From Olsenella uli (GTDB lineage Bacteria; Actinomycetota; Coriobacteriia; Coriobacteriales; Atopobiaceae), in NCBI RefSeq assembly GCF_016900775.1, contig NZ_JACJKN010000020.1, positions 1 through 46,988 on the forward strand: a DNA stretch of 46,988 bases. The letters run 5' to 3'. The notes beneath the pieces were generated by a model. That model was not told where the DNA came from and searched no databases. It saw nothing but the letters and a program-made list of their open reading frames with translations. A program made the position numbers and the translations under genes. This document shows positions 30,873-38,734 of the stretch, piece after piece. Numbering within the stretch: the stretch's first letter is position 1; each line of letters begins with the position of its first letter.

Positions 30873-31909
30873 GCGCCCCCGCCCACAGCCCCGTCCGCAC
30901 GCTCGCCCGCAGGCACCCCGGGCGCATCATCGTCCTTCTCGGCGTGCTGCTCGTGGCTGCGGTGACGGCCTCGCTCGCGCTCGGCCGCTACCCCATCGGC
31001 CCGGCGGACGCGCTCGAGCTCCTGCTCTCCCGCGTGGCGCCCGGCCTCGGCGACTTCTCCGCGCAGCAGGAGACGCTCTTCTTCAACGTCCGCCTGCCGC
31101 GCATCCTGCTCGTGATCCTCGTGGGCGCGAGCCTCTCGGCCGCCGGCACCGCGTTCCAGGGCATCTTCCAGAACCCCCTGGTCTCGCCGGACTTCCTCGG
31201 CGCGTCGCAGGGGGCGGCCTTCGGCGCGTGCCTGGCCATCCTCGCGGGCGCCGGCTCGCTCGCGATCTCCGGCTCCGCCTTTGTCGTCTCGCTCGCCGCG
31301 GTGGGGATCGTGCTGCTGGTGAGCGGACGTGCGCGCGGCAACCGGATCCTTGTCACCGTGCTCGCCGGCATCATGGTGAAGTCGCTCTTCGAGGCCGGCG
31401 TCTCCTACACCAAGCTCGTGGCCGACCCGTCCAACCAGCTGCAGGCCATCACGTTCTGGCTGCTCGGGTCGTTCACCGGCGCCAAGACGGCCGACCTCGC
31501 GCTGGCGGCGGGCCCCATCGCCGTGGGCCTTGCCGGCCTCATGGCCATGCGCTGGCGCCTCAACGTCCTCACGATGTCCGACGACGAGGCGCTCTCCATG
31601 GGCGTGAACGCCCCGCGCGTGCGCGCCGTGGCCGTGCTCTTCTCGGCGCTCGTGACCGCGGCGAGCGTGGCGGTCTCCGGGCTCATCGGCTGGGTGGGGC
31701 TCGTGGTGCCGCACCTCGCGCGCGGCCTCGTGGGCAGCGACTACCGGCGCCTCCTGCCGGCCAGCATGCTCGCGGGCGCCACGTTTCTCCTGGTGGTGGA
31801 TGACATCGCGCGCCTTGCGCTCACGTCGGAGATCCCCATTGGCATCCTCACGTCCGTGGTGGGCGCGCCGTTCTTCCTGTGGCTCATCGTGAAGCGGGGG
31901 CGCGGCTGA
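30869..31909 (+). CDS. FecCD-family ABC transporter permease
   Basis: 346 residues, start overlapping the XdhC stop (ATGA), so it is coupled to the maturation gene. About nine to ten hydrophobic helices; family marks are LPRILLVILVGASLSAAG, then FQNPLVSPDFLG and the late GLVVPHLARGLVGSDYR. FecCD permeases carry iron-siderophores, heme, cobalamin, or molybdate/tungstate (MolB type). Coupling to xdhC makes molybdate or tungstate import an attractive inference here, but sequence alone does not decide. Confidence 0.9.
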   Translation: MSAPAHSPVRTLARRHPGRIIVLLGVLLVAAVTASLALGRYPIGPADALELLLSRVAPGLGDFSAQQETLFFNVRLPRILLVILVGASLSAAGTAFQGIFQNPLVSPDFLGASQGAAFGACLAILAGAGSLAISGSAFVVSLAAVGIVLLVSGRARGNRILVTVLAGIMVKSLFEAGVSYTKLVADPSNQLQAITFWLLGSFTGAKTADLALAAGPIAVGLAGLMAMRWRLNVLTMSDDEALSMGVNAPRVRAVAVLFSALVTAASVAVSGLIGWVGLVVPHLARGLVGSDYRRLLPASMLAGATFLLVVDDIARLALTSEIPIGILTSVVGAPFFLWLIVKRGRG

Positions 31910-31969
31910 TGCGGGCGAGAAGAACCTGGCGCCCCGGCTCCGCGGCGGGCGAGAGGGGGCGCGGCTGAC

Positions 31970-32749
31970 ATGAGCTTTGAGATCTCCGGCCTCAGCTTCT
32001 CCTACGGCGACCACGCGGTCCTCGAGGGCGTGGACCTCTCCGTCGCGGACGGCGAGCTCGCGTGCGTGCTCGGGCCCAACGGCGTGGGCAAGACCACGCT
32101 CTTCCGCTGCATCCTGGGCCTCGAGCGCCCGCGCGCGGGGACCATCCTCGTGAACGGCCGGCCGCTCGACGAGCTCTCCGTTGCCGAGCGCGCCCGCGAG
32201 ATGGCCTTTGTCCCGCAGAGCCACGCGCAGGTCTTTGACTACGAGGTCATCGACGTGGTGCTCATGAGCGCGGCATCGCGCCTGGGGCCGCTGCGCGCGC
32301 CGGGCGCGGCCGAGCGCGCCCGCGCCGAGGAGGCGCTCGAGCGCGTGGGCATGGCGCACCTCGCGCACCGGAGCTTCATGCAGGTCTCAGGGGGTGAGCG
32401 ACAGCTCGTCCTTATCGCCCGCGCCATCGCACAGGACGCGCGCTCGATTGTGATGGACGAGCCCACGAGCGCGCTCGACTTTGGCAACACGGCGCGCGTG
32501 ATGGCGGTGGTGCGTAGGCTCGCGCGCGAGGGACTCTCGGTGATCGCGTCCACGCACGCACCCGACCTGGCCTATCTCTACGCGGACACGGTGCTCGCGC
32601 TCGACGGCGGGCGCGTCCGCGCGTGCGGGCCGCCGGCCGAGGTCATCACCGGGCCGCTCCTGAGCGAGCTCTACGGCCTGCCCGTGGAGGTGAGCTCGCT
32701 CCACGGAGACCGGGCGCGCGCCTGCGTGCCCCTGGACATGACGAAGTGA
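31970..32749 (+). CDS. ABC transporter ATP-binding protein of the FecCD importer
   Basis: 259 residues. Walker A GPNGVGKTT (about residues 36-44), Q-loop FVPQSHAQVFDYEV, signature VSGGERQLVLI and Walker B SIVMDEPTSALD are all intact, followed by a switch His in ASTHAPDLAY. FepC-type importer ATPase. It follows the permease after a 60-base gap that holds one GAGAAGAAC word (31917). It drives uptake together with the neighbouring permease and lipoprotein. Confidence 0.93.
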   Translation: MSFEISGLSFSYGDHAVLEGVDLSVADGELACVLGPNGVGKTTLFRCILGLERPRAGTILVNGRPLDELSVAERAREMAFVPQSHAQVFDYEVIDVVLMSAASRLGPLRAPGAAERARAEEALERVGMAHLAHRSFMQVSGGERQLVLIARAIAQDARSIVMDEPTSALDFGNTARVMAVVRRLAREGLSVIASTHAPDLAYLYADTVLALDGGRVRACGPPAEVITGPLLSELYGLPVEVSSLHGDRARACVPLDMTK

Positions 32750-32751
32750 TC

Positions 32752-32772
32752 AAAAGGGGCCTGTCCCCTTTT
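32752..32772. repeat. AAAAGGGGCCTGTCCCCTTT palindrome between ATPase and binding-protein genes
   Basis: A 21-base near-palindrome of the same family as 27603, followed by two TTTTAGGCA copies. It starts two bases after the ATPase stop codon. Confidence 0.8.
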
Positions 32773-32805
32773 AGGCACCTTTTAGGCATCGGGAAGGGAG
32801 AAGAA

Positions 32806-33915
32806 GTGAAGAGAAGGACGTTCCTATCGGCAGTTGCGGCGCTTGCGGTGGCGGTGTCGCTTGGGGCATGCGCCGGTGCGCCTGCGGAGGATTCCGGTCA
32901 GCAGCCCGACGGTCAGCAGCCTGCGGCGGAGCAGGCCGCCACGCGCACGGTCACGGACTCGCTCGGGCGCGAGGTGGAGATCCCGGCCGAGGTCGAGCGC
33001 ATCGCGGCGTCCGGTCCCGTGGCGCAGCAGGTGCTCCTGAGCGTGGCGCCCGAGAGGATGGTCGGCCTTGCCACCGAGCTCACGCCCGAGCAGCTCGCCT
33101 ATCTCGGCGAGGACCTCGCCGACCTGCCCGTGTTCGGCCAGATCTACGGCGGCAAGGGCGACTTCAACAAGGAGGCCGTGGCCGCCGCCGCGCCGCAGCT
33201 GATCGTCGACGTCGGGGAGCCCAAGGACGCGCTCGCCGAGGAGCTGGACGCGCTGCAGGAGCAGATCGGCATCCCGTGCGTGCACCTCGACTCCACCACG
33301 CTCGACTCCTACGCCCCCCTCTACGAGCAGCTCGCGGACATCCTGGGCTCGGAGCGCGCCGCCGAGCTCGCGGACTACTGCCGCAGCGCCGTGGCCGAGG
33401 TCGAGGGCGTCCTGGCGGAGGTCCCCGCGGACGAGCGCCCCACGGCCGCGTACCTGCTCGGCGAGACGGGCACCAACGCCATGCCGAACGGCGGGTTCCA
33501 GTCCGGCGTCATCGACCTGTGCTCCGAGAACGTGGCCGTGGTGGACAACCCGTCCTCCAGCGGCAAGGGCAGCGAGGTCAGCCTCGAGCAGATCGCGCTC
33601 TGGGACCCCGAGCTCATCGTCTTCTCCGCCGACTCAATCTATGACACCGTGGGCGACGACCCCGCCTGGGCGGAGCTCGCGGCGATCAAGTCCGGCAACT
33701 ACTACCGGGTGCCGAGCGTGCCGTACAACTGGGTGTCCTCCCCGGTCGGGGTGAACCAGGTCCTCGGGGTCCAGTGGTACGCGCGCCTGTGCTACCCGGG
33801 CCGCTTCGACGACGACCTGCGCGACGTGGTGGGGGAGTACTACCGGCTCTTCTACGGCCACGACCTCACGGACGAGGAGTACGACACGCTGACGGAGGGT
33901 GCCGTGCGGAAGTAG
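32806..33915 (+). CDS. Periplasmic-binding-protein-like lipoprotein of the FecCD importer
   Basis: 369 residues from GTG 32806 with AGGGAGAAGAA upstream. N-terminal signal with lipobox: K-R-R-T-F-L-S-A-V then SLGACAG, lipidated Cys at about 22. A Gln/Ala-rich spacer follows. The mature part is a class III (BtuF/FecB/TroA-like) binding protein: RTVTDSLGREVEIPAEVERI, then FGQIYGGKGDFNKEAVAAAA and LWDPELIVFSADS. The ligand pocket cannot be assigned; Fe-chelate, cobalamin or molybdate/tungstate are options, with genome context favouring the last. Confidence 0.92.
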   Translation: MKRRTFLSAVAALAVAVSLGACAGAPAEDSGQQPDGQQPAAEQAATRTVTDSLGREVEIPAEVERIAASGPVAQQVLLSVAPERMVGLATELTPEQLAYLGEDLADLPVFGQIYGGKGDFNKEAVAAAAPQLIVDVGEPKDALAEELDALQEQIGIPCVHLDSTTLDSYAPLYEQLADILGSERAAELADYCRSAVAEVEGVLAEVPADERPTAAYLLGETGTNAMPNGGFQSGVIDLCSENVAVVDNPSSSGKGSEVSLEQIALWDPELIVFSADSIYDTVGDDPAWAELAAIKSGNYYRVPSVPYNWVSSPVGVNQVLGVQWYARLCYPGRFDDDLRDVVGEYYRLFYGHDLTDEEYDTLTEGAVRK

Positions 33916-33935
33916 CGGGCGTCTGGGCGCGGCAC

Positions 33936-34019
33936 AAAATTAATCCGCCCTCTGAGTCCCTTTGGAAAAGTTCAACTGGGAAAACGCTCGCAGAGAGCGC
34001 CAGGGGGCGGATTAATTTT
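33936..34019. terminator. Inverted repeat AAAATTAATCCGCCC between convergent genes
   Basis: AAAATTAATCCGCCCTCTG at 33936-33954 pairs with 34001-34019 with one mismatch. It lies between the binding-protein gene and the converging NTPase gene; the minus-strand NTPase stop (34012-34014) lies in the right arm. Likely a bidirectional terminator built from a REP-like unit. Confidence 0.7.
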
Positions 34020-34587
34020 GGCGCGGCTGCCGAGACATCGCAAGGAGGGGCTCGCGCAGCCGCCGCGCGTCGGCCTCGTTGGGGCTGAGAAGCGCGGGCT
34101 CGCCCCAGACGGGGCTGAGGCGCGCGGCCACCTCGTCGGCCAGCGCCGCGCGCACGACCACGAGCGCATGCGGCCAGGCGGGCCCGGGGCCGGCGGCGAG
34201 CAGCTCGAGCGCCGCGGTGAGCCCTGCGCCGCGGCGCAGCTCGAGCGGGCCGACCTCGTCAATGACGAGGAGCCCGGCGCGCGCGTCCTTCTCGCCTCCC
34301 GCGACGGCCAGCCTGGCGAGGTGCGCGTTCACGCGCGCGAGCGCCGCCGGGTCGAAGTCCCAGCCCAGGCCGAGGGAGGACGGTCCCGCCTCGGTCGGCG
34401 TGGCGAGAAGGACCCGCTCGCGCGAGGGCAGAAGCACGTTCTCTATCCCGAGCTTCTCGCCGCCGCGCCACACGCCGGGCGCGAGCACGCCGCGCACGGG
34501 CACGCCCGCCGCCTCGAGCTCGCGCACGCGCGCCGCAAGCCACGTGGTCTTGCCCGTCCGGATGCCGCCGGTGAGAATGAACAGCAT
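34012..34587 (-). CDS. P-loop nucleoside-triphosphatase (THEP1-like)
   Basis: 191 residues; ATG 34587 follows GGGAGGGCGGC. N-terminal P-loop MLFILTGGIRTGKTTWL, Walker-B-like LLVIDEVGPLEL near residue 120, and a SPVWGEPALLSPNEADARR ending. This agrees with NTPase_1/THEP1-type proteins, which hydrolyse several NTPs; relatives beside molybdenum loci have been proposed to take part in cofactor metabolism. The C-terminal residues R-Q-P-R-Q-N are encoded within the inverted repeat, so the normal end may have been replaced. Confidence 0.78.
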   Translation of the reverse strand: MLFILTGGIRTGKTTWLAARVRELEAAGVPVRGVLAPGVWRGGEKLGIENVLLPSRERVLLATPTEAGPSSLGLGWDFDPAALARVNAHLARLAVAGGEKDARAGLLVIDEVGPLELRRGAGLTAALELLAAGPGPAWPHALVVVRAALADEVAARLSPVWGEPALLSPNEADARRLREPLLAMSRQPRQN

Positions 34588-34623
34588 GCCGCCCTCCCAT
34601 GAGTGTCCTGGAGGACATGATGA

Positions 34624-34674
34624 CAGATGGGGACGGGTTATTTGTCTCTGAGACAAATAACCCGTCCCCATCTG
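34624..34674. terminator. Perfect 25-base inverted repeat between two minus-strand genes
   Basis: Arms 34624-34648 and 34650-34674 (beginning CAGATGGGGACGGGTTATTT) are exact complements around a single T. It lies 6 bases after the stop codon of the membrane protein gene at 34681 and should end its transcription. Confidence 0.8.
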
Positions 34675-34680
34675 GTTGCC

Positions 34681-35802
34681 TCACGACATGCTTCTGGCGA
34701 GGTCCCCCACCTTCTTGATGAGAAGCCATGCGGGGGAGAGGTCCTCGCGCATCGACGACGTCTCGATGTAGGTGCGCCGGGCGCAGAACCGCACCGCCGA
34801 CGCCGCGCCGGGTGCATCGTCACGCCTCTCGTACCCGTCCCGAGCGAGTTGGTCGGCCAGGTCGGAGGCAGCCGCGGGGCATCCCATGGCGAGAAGTACG
34901 GCGAGAAGCCCCGCCGTGTCGGTGGGCGCGAGGTCACGGGCAGGATCGAAGTCCCCGCGAGCCGCGCCCTCCGCCCAGCGCACGTTGGCGTTTGCCTGGC
35001 CGAGGAACTGGGCGCCGGTCGGCGTGAGCCGGGGACCCAGGTCGACGAGGACGGCGCGGCAGACCATGATGGCAAGCATGAGGGCGCAGGCGGTGGGGGC
35101 AAACGCGGGCGACGGCTGCAGGCCCGCCGCCGCCGACCCGAAGAGGCACCAGAGGACCGAGAGGACGGTGACGGGGCCGCTGAACACGATCTGGCTGAGT
35201 ATGCTGGGGCTTCGCGCAAGCCCCGCGGCAAACAGGTCGCCAGAGAACCGTCCGAGGAACCTCTGGAGCGGGCGATAGCTGTCCCCGGAGTCGATGCGGC
35301 CGCACAGCTCCGCGATGCTCGCGCTCCTGGCGCCCTCCGGCATCATGAGCTCGACCGCCTCGCGGTCGTAGGGGGCCAGCTCCCGCGTGCGCACGTCAAC
35401 CCAGAGACCCGCCCCGAAGGCGCTGGACTGCTGGTCGGTCGAGCGGCGCGTGCGCTCCCGGCGAGACCGACCGCCCGTGGCGACCGGCCCGTCCTCCTCG
35501 TCCGCCTTGTTATCCGCGGCCGCTCTCTCCTCGAACGTGACGCTACCGCGTCCCATCAGGCTGACGAGCCCTGCGAGCGCGACCTGGCAGGCCCTTCGCT
35601 CGCTTCTGATGTCCATCTCTCGGTGATACCGAAGCGCGCCGAGTAGCACGGGGTGGAGGTCGGGCACCTTGGCCGTCGGTGCAAGGTCGTCGGGGACGTG
35701 CTGCGCCCGTCGTGCGCTTATGAGCTTCGTGATGATGCACAGGGCGAGGTATCCCACGGGGACGCCCCAGGCCATGAGCAGCTGGGAAAGCGAGGGCGGC
35801 AT
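34681..35802 (-). CDS. Membrane protein of unknown function (distantly DUF2207-like)
   Basis: 373 residues; ATG 35802 follows AAGGAG. One hydrophobic helix at the N-terminus (WGVPVGYLALCIITKLIS), a charged cytoplasmic domain of about 165 residues with a Glu/Asp/Arg-rich linker, then two central helices (about residues 210-255: IVFSGPVTVLSVLWCLFG and AFAPTACALMLAIMVCRAV), and a soluble C-terminus. The layout is like the C-terminal part of DUF2207 (YciQ-like) proteins, but no sequence hallmark is certain. It stands alone on its strand, bounded by inverted repeats on both sides. Confidence 0.6.
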   Translation of the reverse strand: MPPSLSQLLMAWGVPVGYLALCIITKLISARRAQHVPDDLAPTAKVPDLHPVLLGALRYHREMDIRSERRACQVALAGLVSLMGRGSVTFEERAAADNKADEEDGPVATGGRSRRERTRRSTDQQSSAFGAGLWVDVRTRELAPYDREAVELMMPEGARSASIAELCGRIDSGDSYRPLQRFLGRFSGDLFAAGLARSPSILSQIVFSGPVTVLSVLWCLFGSAAAGLQPSPAFAPTACALMLAIMVCRAVLVDLGPRLTPTGAQFLGQANANVRWAEGAARGDFDPARDLAPTDTAGLLAVLLAMGCPAAASDLADQLARDGYERRDDAPGAASAVRFCARRTYIETSSMREDLSPAWLLIKKVGDLARSMS

Positions 35803-35917
35803 GTGGTCCGACTCCTTTCTGACGGGCCTGAGATGCCCCCAGTCTATGTCCCCCCTCCATTATCTGAAGGGTTGCCGGCATGGCCCTTACAAAGCCCGTA
35901 CCTTGGGGGCTGCGAGT

Positions 35918-36010
35918 GGGGACGGGTTATTTCCCTCAGAGAAAAAGGGACAGGCCCCGGGGCGCCCCCGAGACCTGTCCCAAATTCTCTGAGAGAAATG
36001 ACCCGTCCCC
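35918..36010. terminator. Nested inverted repeat downstream of the ABC permease gene
   Basis: GGGGACGGGTTATTTCCCTC from 35918 pairs with the segment ending 36010, and an inner GGGACAGG pairs with CCTGTCCC (35947-35980). It carries the same GGGGACGGGTTATTT word as 34628. It lies 3 bases beyond the permease stop codon (36014). Confidence 0.75.
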
Positions 36011-36013
36011 TCT

Positions 36014-36739
36014 TTACAGCTCGCGCTTCTCGTAGAGCTTCAGGGAGGCCGCGGCAGAGATTGCCAGCGCCGCCGCGGCCAGCGCCACGCACGCCGCCAC
36101 GCCGCAGACCATGCCCTCCGGCGTCTCCAGCGCGGTGAGCAGGTCGGAGAGCAGGTCCTGCCCCGGGATTCCGCCGTCGAGCATGCCGCTGTTGCCCAGC
36201 ACCGCCACCGGCACCACGAAGAGCAGCACGATCACCGTGGGCAGGATCTGCGTGGCGCGCGTCTGGCCCAGGCGGAAGTAGAGCGGCGTCACGACGCTTG
36301 CCACCACGGAGCCGATGAGCAGGGTGAAGCTCGTCACGAAGAGCATCGGCCCCATGAGCTCCGCGTCAAACGAAAACGCCTCGCCTACCTCCCCACCGAT
36401 TCCCAGTGCGCTCATCACGCCCATGGAGACCAGCGCGCCTGCGACGCCCACGACCATGCCCATGAGCCCCAGCGTCACGATGGCGCCGTAGCGGCCGAGC
36501 ACCACGTCGCGCCGGGAGAGCGGGAGCGTCAGGCGGAAGAGCCCCCAGTGGTTGAGCTCGTCGTAGGCAGCCAGGCCCATCGAGCCCATCATGAAGAACA
36601 TGCAGGTGAGGGTGGCCGGCATCGCAAGCGGCGTCTGCATGCCCAGCCCGATGCACAGGCTCACGAAAAAACCCAGTCCTACGAGCTGCTTTGCGTAGTC
36701 GCGAAAGATGGTCATCTCAATGAGGTATGCGCGCTTCAT
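36014..36739 (-). CDS. ABC-2 type permease
   Basis: 241 residues, six hydrophobic helices, beginning with the cytoplasmic M-K-R-A-Y-L-I-E-M-T. The segment LFRLTLPLSRRDVVLGRYGAI is the coupling helix region common to this ABC_2 (YhcI/BcrB-like) group. Its start overlaps the ATPase stop by one base. Together with the ATPase and the GntR gene upstream it forms a typical GntR-ABC export operon, commonly induced by cell-wall-active compounds. Substrate unknown. Confidence 0.82.
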   Translation of the reverse strand: MKRAYLIEMTIFRDYAKQLVGLGFFVSLCIGLGMQTPLAMPATLTCMFFMMGSMGLAAYDELNHWGLFRLTLPLSRRDVVLGRYGAIVTLGLMGMVVGVAGALVSMGVMSALGIGGEVGEAFSFDAELMGPMLFVTSFTLLIGSVVASVVTPLYFRLGQTRATQILPTVIVLLFVVPVAVLGNSGMLDGGIPGQDLLSDLLTALETPEGMVCGVAACVALAAAALAISAAASLKLYEKREL

Positions 36740-37644
36740 TATCGGACACCGCCCTTCAGGGTGAGCGTGAGGTAGTCGTCTATGGTCATGCGGTCCACCG
36801 GAATCTCCGGGAAGCTCTCGGCAAAGGCAAAGCGGTCGGGAACGAGCAGGTCGATGCCGTAGTCGTGCCGCAGGTAGCGCAGGTCGCGCTCCGGGATGAC
36901 GCCGCTCGCCGCCACGCGCTCGAGGTCGGTCACGCGGCAGCGCGCGATGCCCATCTCGTCGGTTATGGCGTCCTTGGGCAGGTCAAAGACGATGCGCCCG
37001 GCGTCGATGCACACGATCCGGTCCGCGATGCGCTCGAGGTCGCTCGTGATGTGGCTGCTCATGAGGACGGCGCGGCCCGGCTCGGCCACGAAGTCGCGCA
37101 GGCGGTCGAGCACCTCGTCGCGCGCCATCGGGTCGAGGCCCGCCGTGGCCTCGTCCAGGATGAGCAGGCGCGCGTCGTGGGCAAACGCGCAGGCCAGGCT
37201 GAGCTTCATGCCCATGCCGCGTGAGAGCTCCTTGACGGTCTTCTTCGCGTCCAGGCCGAGCTCGGCGGTCAGGCGAGAGAAGCGGTGAGCGTCCCAGGTG
37301 GCAAAGGCACGAGCGTAGATGCGGCCCACGTCGGCCACGCGCAGGTGCTCTGGGAGCGAGATGGCGTCAAAGACCACGCCGACCTGCTCCTTGGTGGCGG
37401 CACCGGAGGGACGGGAGAGCTCGGCGCTCGGGGTGCCGAGCACCTGCGCCTCGCCGCCGTCCACGGGGAAGAGGCCGAGAAGGGCCTTGATGGTGGTGGA
37501 CTTGCCGGCGCCGTTCTGGCCGACGAACCCCACGACCTCGCCCTCGCCCACGGTGAGGTCCACGCCCTCGAGGGAGAAGCCGTCGTAGTGCTTGGTGAGC
37601 CCGCGGGCCTCGATGAGGGTGCCGCCGGCGATGTCTGCGCTCAT
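36739..37644 (-). CDS. ABC exporter ATP-binding protein
   Basis: 301 residues; CAGAAAGGACG precedes ATG 37644. Walker A GQNGAGKST (about residue 43), signature LSRGMGMKLSLACA, Walker B LLILDEATAGLD, and a switch His in SSHITSDLERI. The C-terminal 80 residues form the extra domain seen in bacitracin/lantibiotic-type exporters. It lies between the GntR regulator and its permease on the same strand and would power that permease. Confidence 0.92.
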   Translation of the reverse strand: MSADIAGGTLIEARGLTKHYDGFSLEGVDLTVGEGEVVGFVGQNGAGKSTTIKALLGLFPVDGGEAQVLGTPSAELSRPSGAATKEQVGVVFDAISLPEHLRVADVGRIYARAFATWDAHRFSRLTAELGLDAKKTVKELSRGMGMKLSLACAFAHDARLLILDEATAGLDPMARDEVLDRLRDFVAEPGRAVLMSSHITSDLERIADRIVCIDAGRIVFDLPKDAITDEMGIARCRVTDLERVAASGVIPERDLRYLRHDYGIDLLVPDRFAFAESFPEIPVDRMTIDDYLTLTLKGGVR

Positions 37645-37678
37645 GCTGACGTCCTTTCTGCGCGAGGTTCTTCTCGCG

Positions 37679-38047
37679 CTACTCCAGTACCAGGGTGAGC
37701 ATCTCGGAGAGCTCGTCGTTCGTGAGGCCCATCGCGCGCCCCCGCTCCACGGCGCGGGCGAGAAGCTCCTCGACCTCCCGCAGCTGCTCCTCGCGGATGA
37801 GCTCGGCGTTGCCGCCGGCGACGAAGCTCCCCTTGCCCTGCACGGTCTCGATGAGCCCTGTGGCCTCCAGGTCCGCGTAGGCGCGCTTGGTGGTGATCGC
37901 GCTCACGCGCAGGCTGTTGGCGAGGGCCCGGATGCTGGGGAGCTGCTCGCCCTCCTTGAGCTGGCCCGTCACGATCGCGGCCTTGATCTGGTCCGTGATC
38001 TGCTCGTAGATGGGCTTGCCGCTCGAGTTTGAGATGATGATGTCCAA
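37679..38047 (-). CDS. GntR-family regulator (YtrA type)
   Basis: 122 residues from TTG 38047, with GGAAGGACACGAC upstream. N-terminal winged helix: G-K-P-I-Y-E-Q-I-T-D-Q-I-K, then GEQLPSIRALANSLRVSAIT and KRAYADLEATGLIETVQGKG. The short C-terminal helix domain is typical of YtrA members, which repress the ABC genes behind them. The upstream region has TATA-rich palindromes (38158-38192) that fit its operator. One GTTCTTCTC word sits in the gap after it. Confidence 0.92.
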   Translation of the reverse strand: MDIIISNSSGKPIYEQITDQIKAAIVTGQLKEGEQLPSIRALANSLRVSAITTKRAYADLEATGLIETVQGKGSFVAGGNAELIREEQLREVEELLARAVERGRAMGLTNDELSEMLTLVLE

Positions 38048-38157
38048 GTCGTGTCCTTCCTTCTCGCCCCGCGGGCGTCCCCTCGGGGGTCTGCCGCTCC
38101 GGGGCGCCCCCCTCGGCGGCCGGGGAGCCGCGGACGTCTTCGCTTCTCCCCTCCGGA

Positions 38158-38192
38158 TATACCGTGTATACCCGATAAATACAGTATATACT
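38158..38192 (-). promoter_or_regulatory. Palindromes TATACCGTGTATA and AGTATATACT before the GntR operon
   Basis: TATACCGTGTATA (38158-38170) and AGTATATACT (38183-38192) lie in a short AT-rich patch 111 bases upstream of the regulator start, followed by TATATACAC near 38196. They look like YtrA-type operators overlapping a promoter. The remaining GC-rich leader to 38047 shows nothing else. Confidence 0.5.
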
Positions 38193-38328
38193 CACATATA
38201 CACAGTGCAAGAGGGATTTGGAAAAAGGTCCGGAAAGGGCCGCACGCCGCCGCCGTCCCTGCGGGCGCGTCACGACGAGCCGGGCAGCCTGCGACGCCGG
38301 TGTGGGGGAAGGCCCGCGACCGGCTTCC

Positions 38329-38679
38329 CTAGCCGCGCAGCACCTTTTCCAGCGCCTTGCCGCGGGCGAGCTCGTCCACGAGCTTGTCCAGGTAGCGCGC
38401 GTTCTGCTCCACCGGGTCCTCGATGGTGGCCACGTCCACGCCGCAGACCTTGCCGGTGATGAGCGTGCGGCGGGGGTTCATGGCCGGCGCCTCGTCGAAG
38501 AACTCCCGGTACGTGAGCTCGCGCCCGAGCTGCCGGGCGAGCCCCGCCTCGTCATAGCCCGTGAGCCAGCAGCAGACGGCGTCCACCTCCGCGCGCGTGC
38601 GGCCCTTGCGCTCGGCCTTCTGCACCAGCAGCGGGTAGACCTGCGAGAACGAGAGCTCGGCGATTGACCTGCGCGCCAT
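38329..38679 (-). CDS. DUF2200 protein
   Basis: 116 residues from ATG 38679 with GGAGGCACC upstream. The family pattern is complete: YPLLVQKAERKGRTRAEVDA, VCCWLTGYDEAGL, RRTLITGKVCGVDVATIEDP and RYLDKLVDELARGKALEKVL. DUF2200 proteins are small cytosolic proteins of unknown function that share a helix-turn-helix-like core. It is a separate transcription unit between the GntR operon and the DUF1648 gene, both also on this strand. Confidence 0.9.
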   Translation of the reverse strand: MARRSIAELSFSQVYPLLVQKAERKGRTRAEVDAVCCWLTGYDEAGLARQLGRELTYREFFDEAPAMNPRRTLITGKVCGVDVATIEDPVEQNARYLDKLVDELARGKALEKVLRG

Positions 38680-38734
38680 GGTGCCTCCTCCGGCCGGCTT
38701 GCATCTGCTCGGGGCCATTATGAGGCAGCGGGCA

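Noticed and set aside
30458-32368. A 636-codon minus-strand open frame opposite the FecCD permease and ATPase genes
   Set aside because: Arg/Glu/His-rich shadow of clear plus-strand transporter genes. No ribosome site and no family-like segments.
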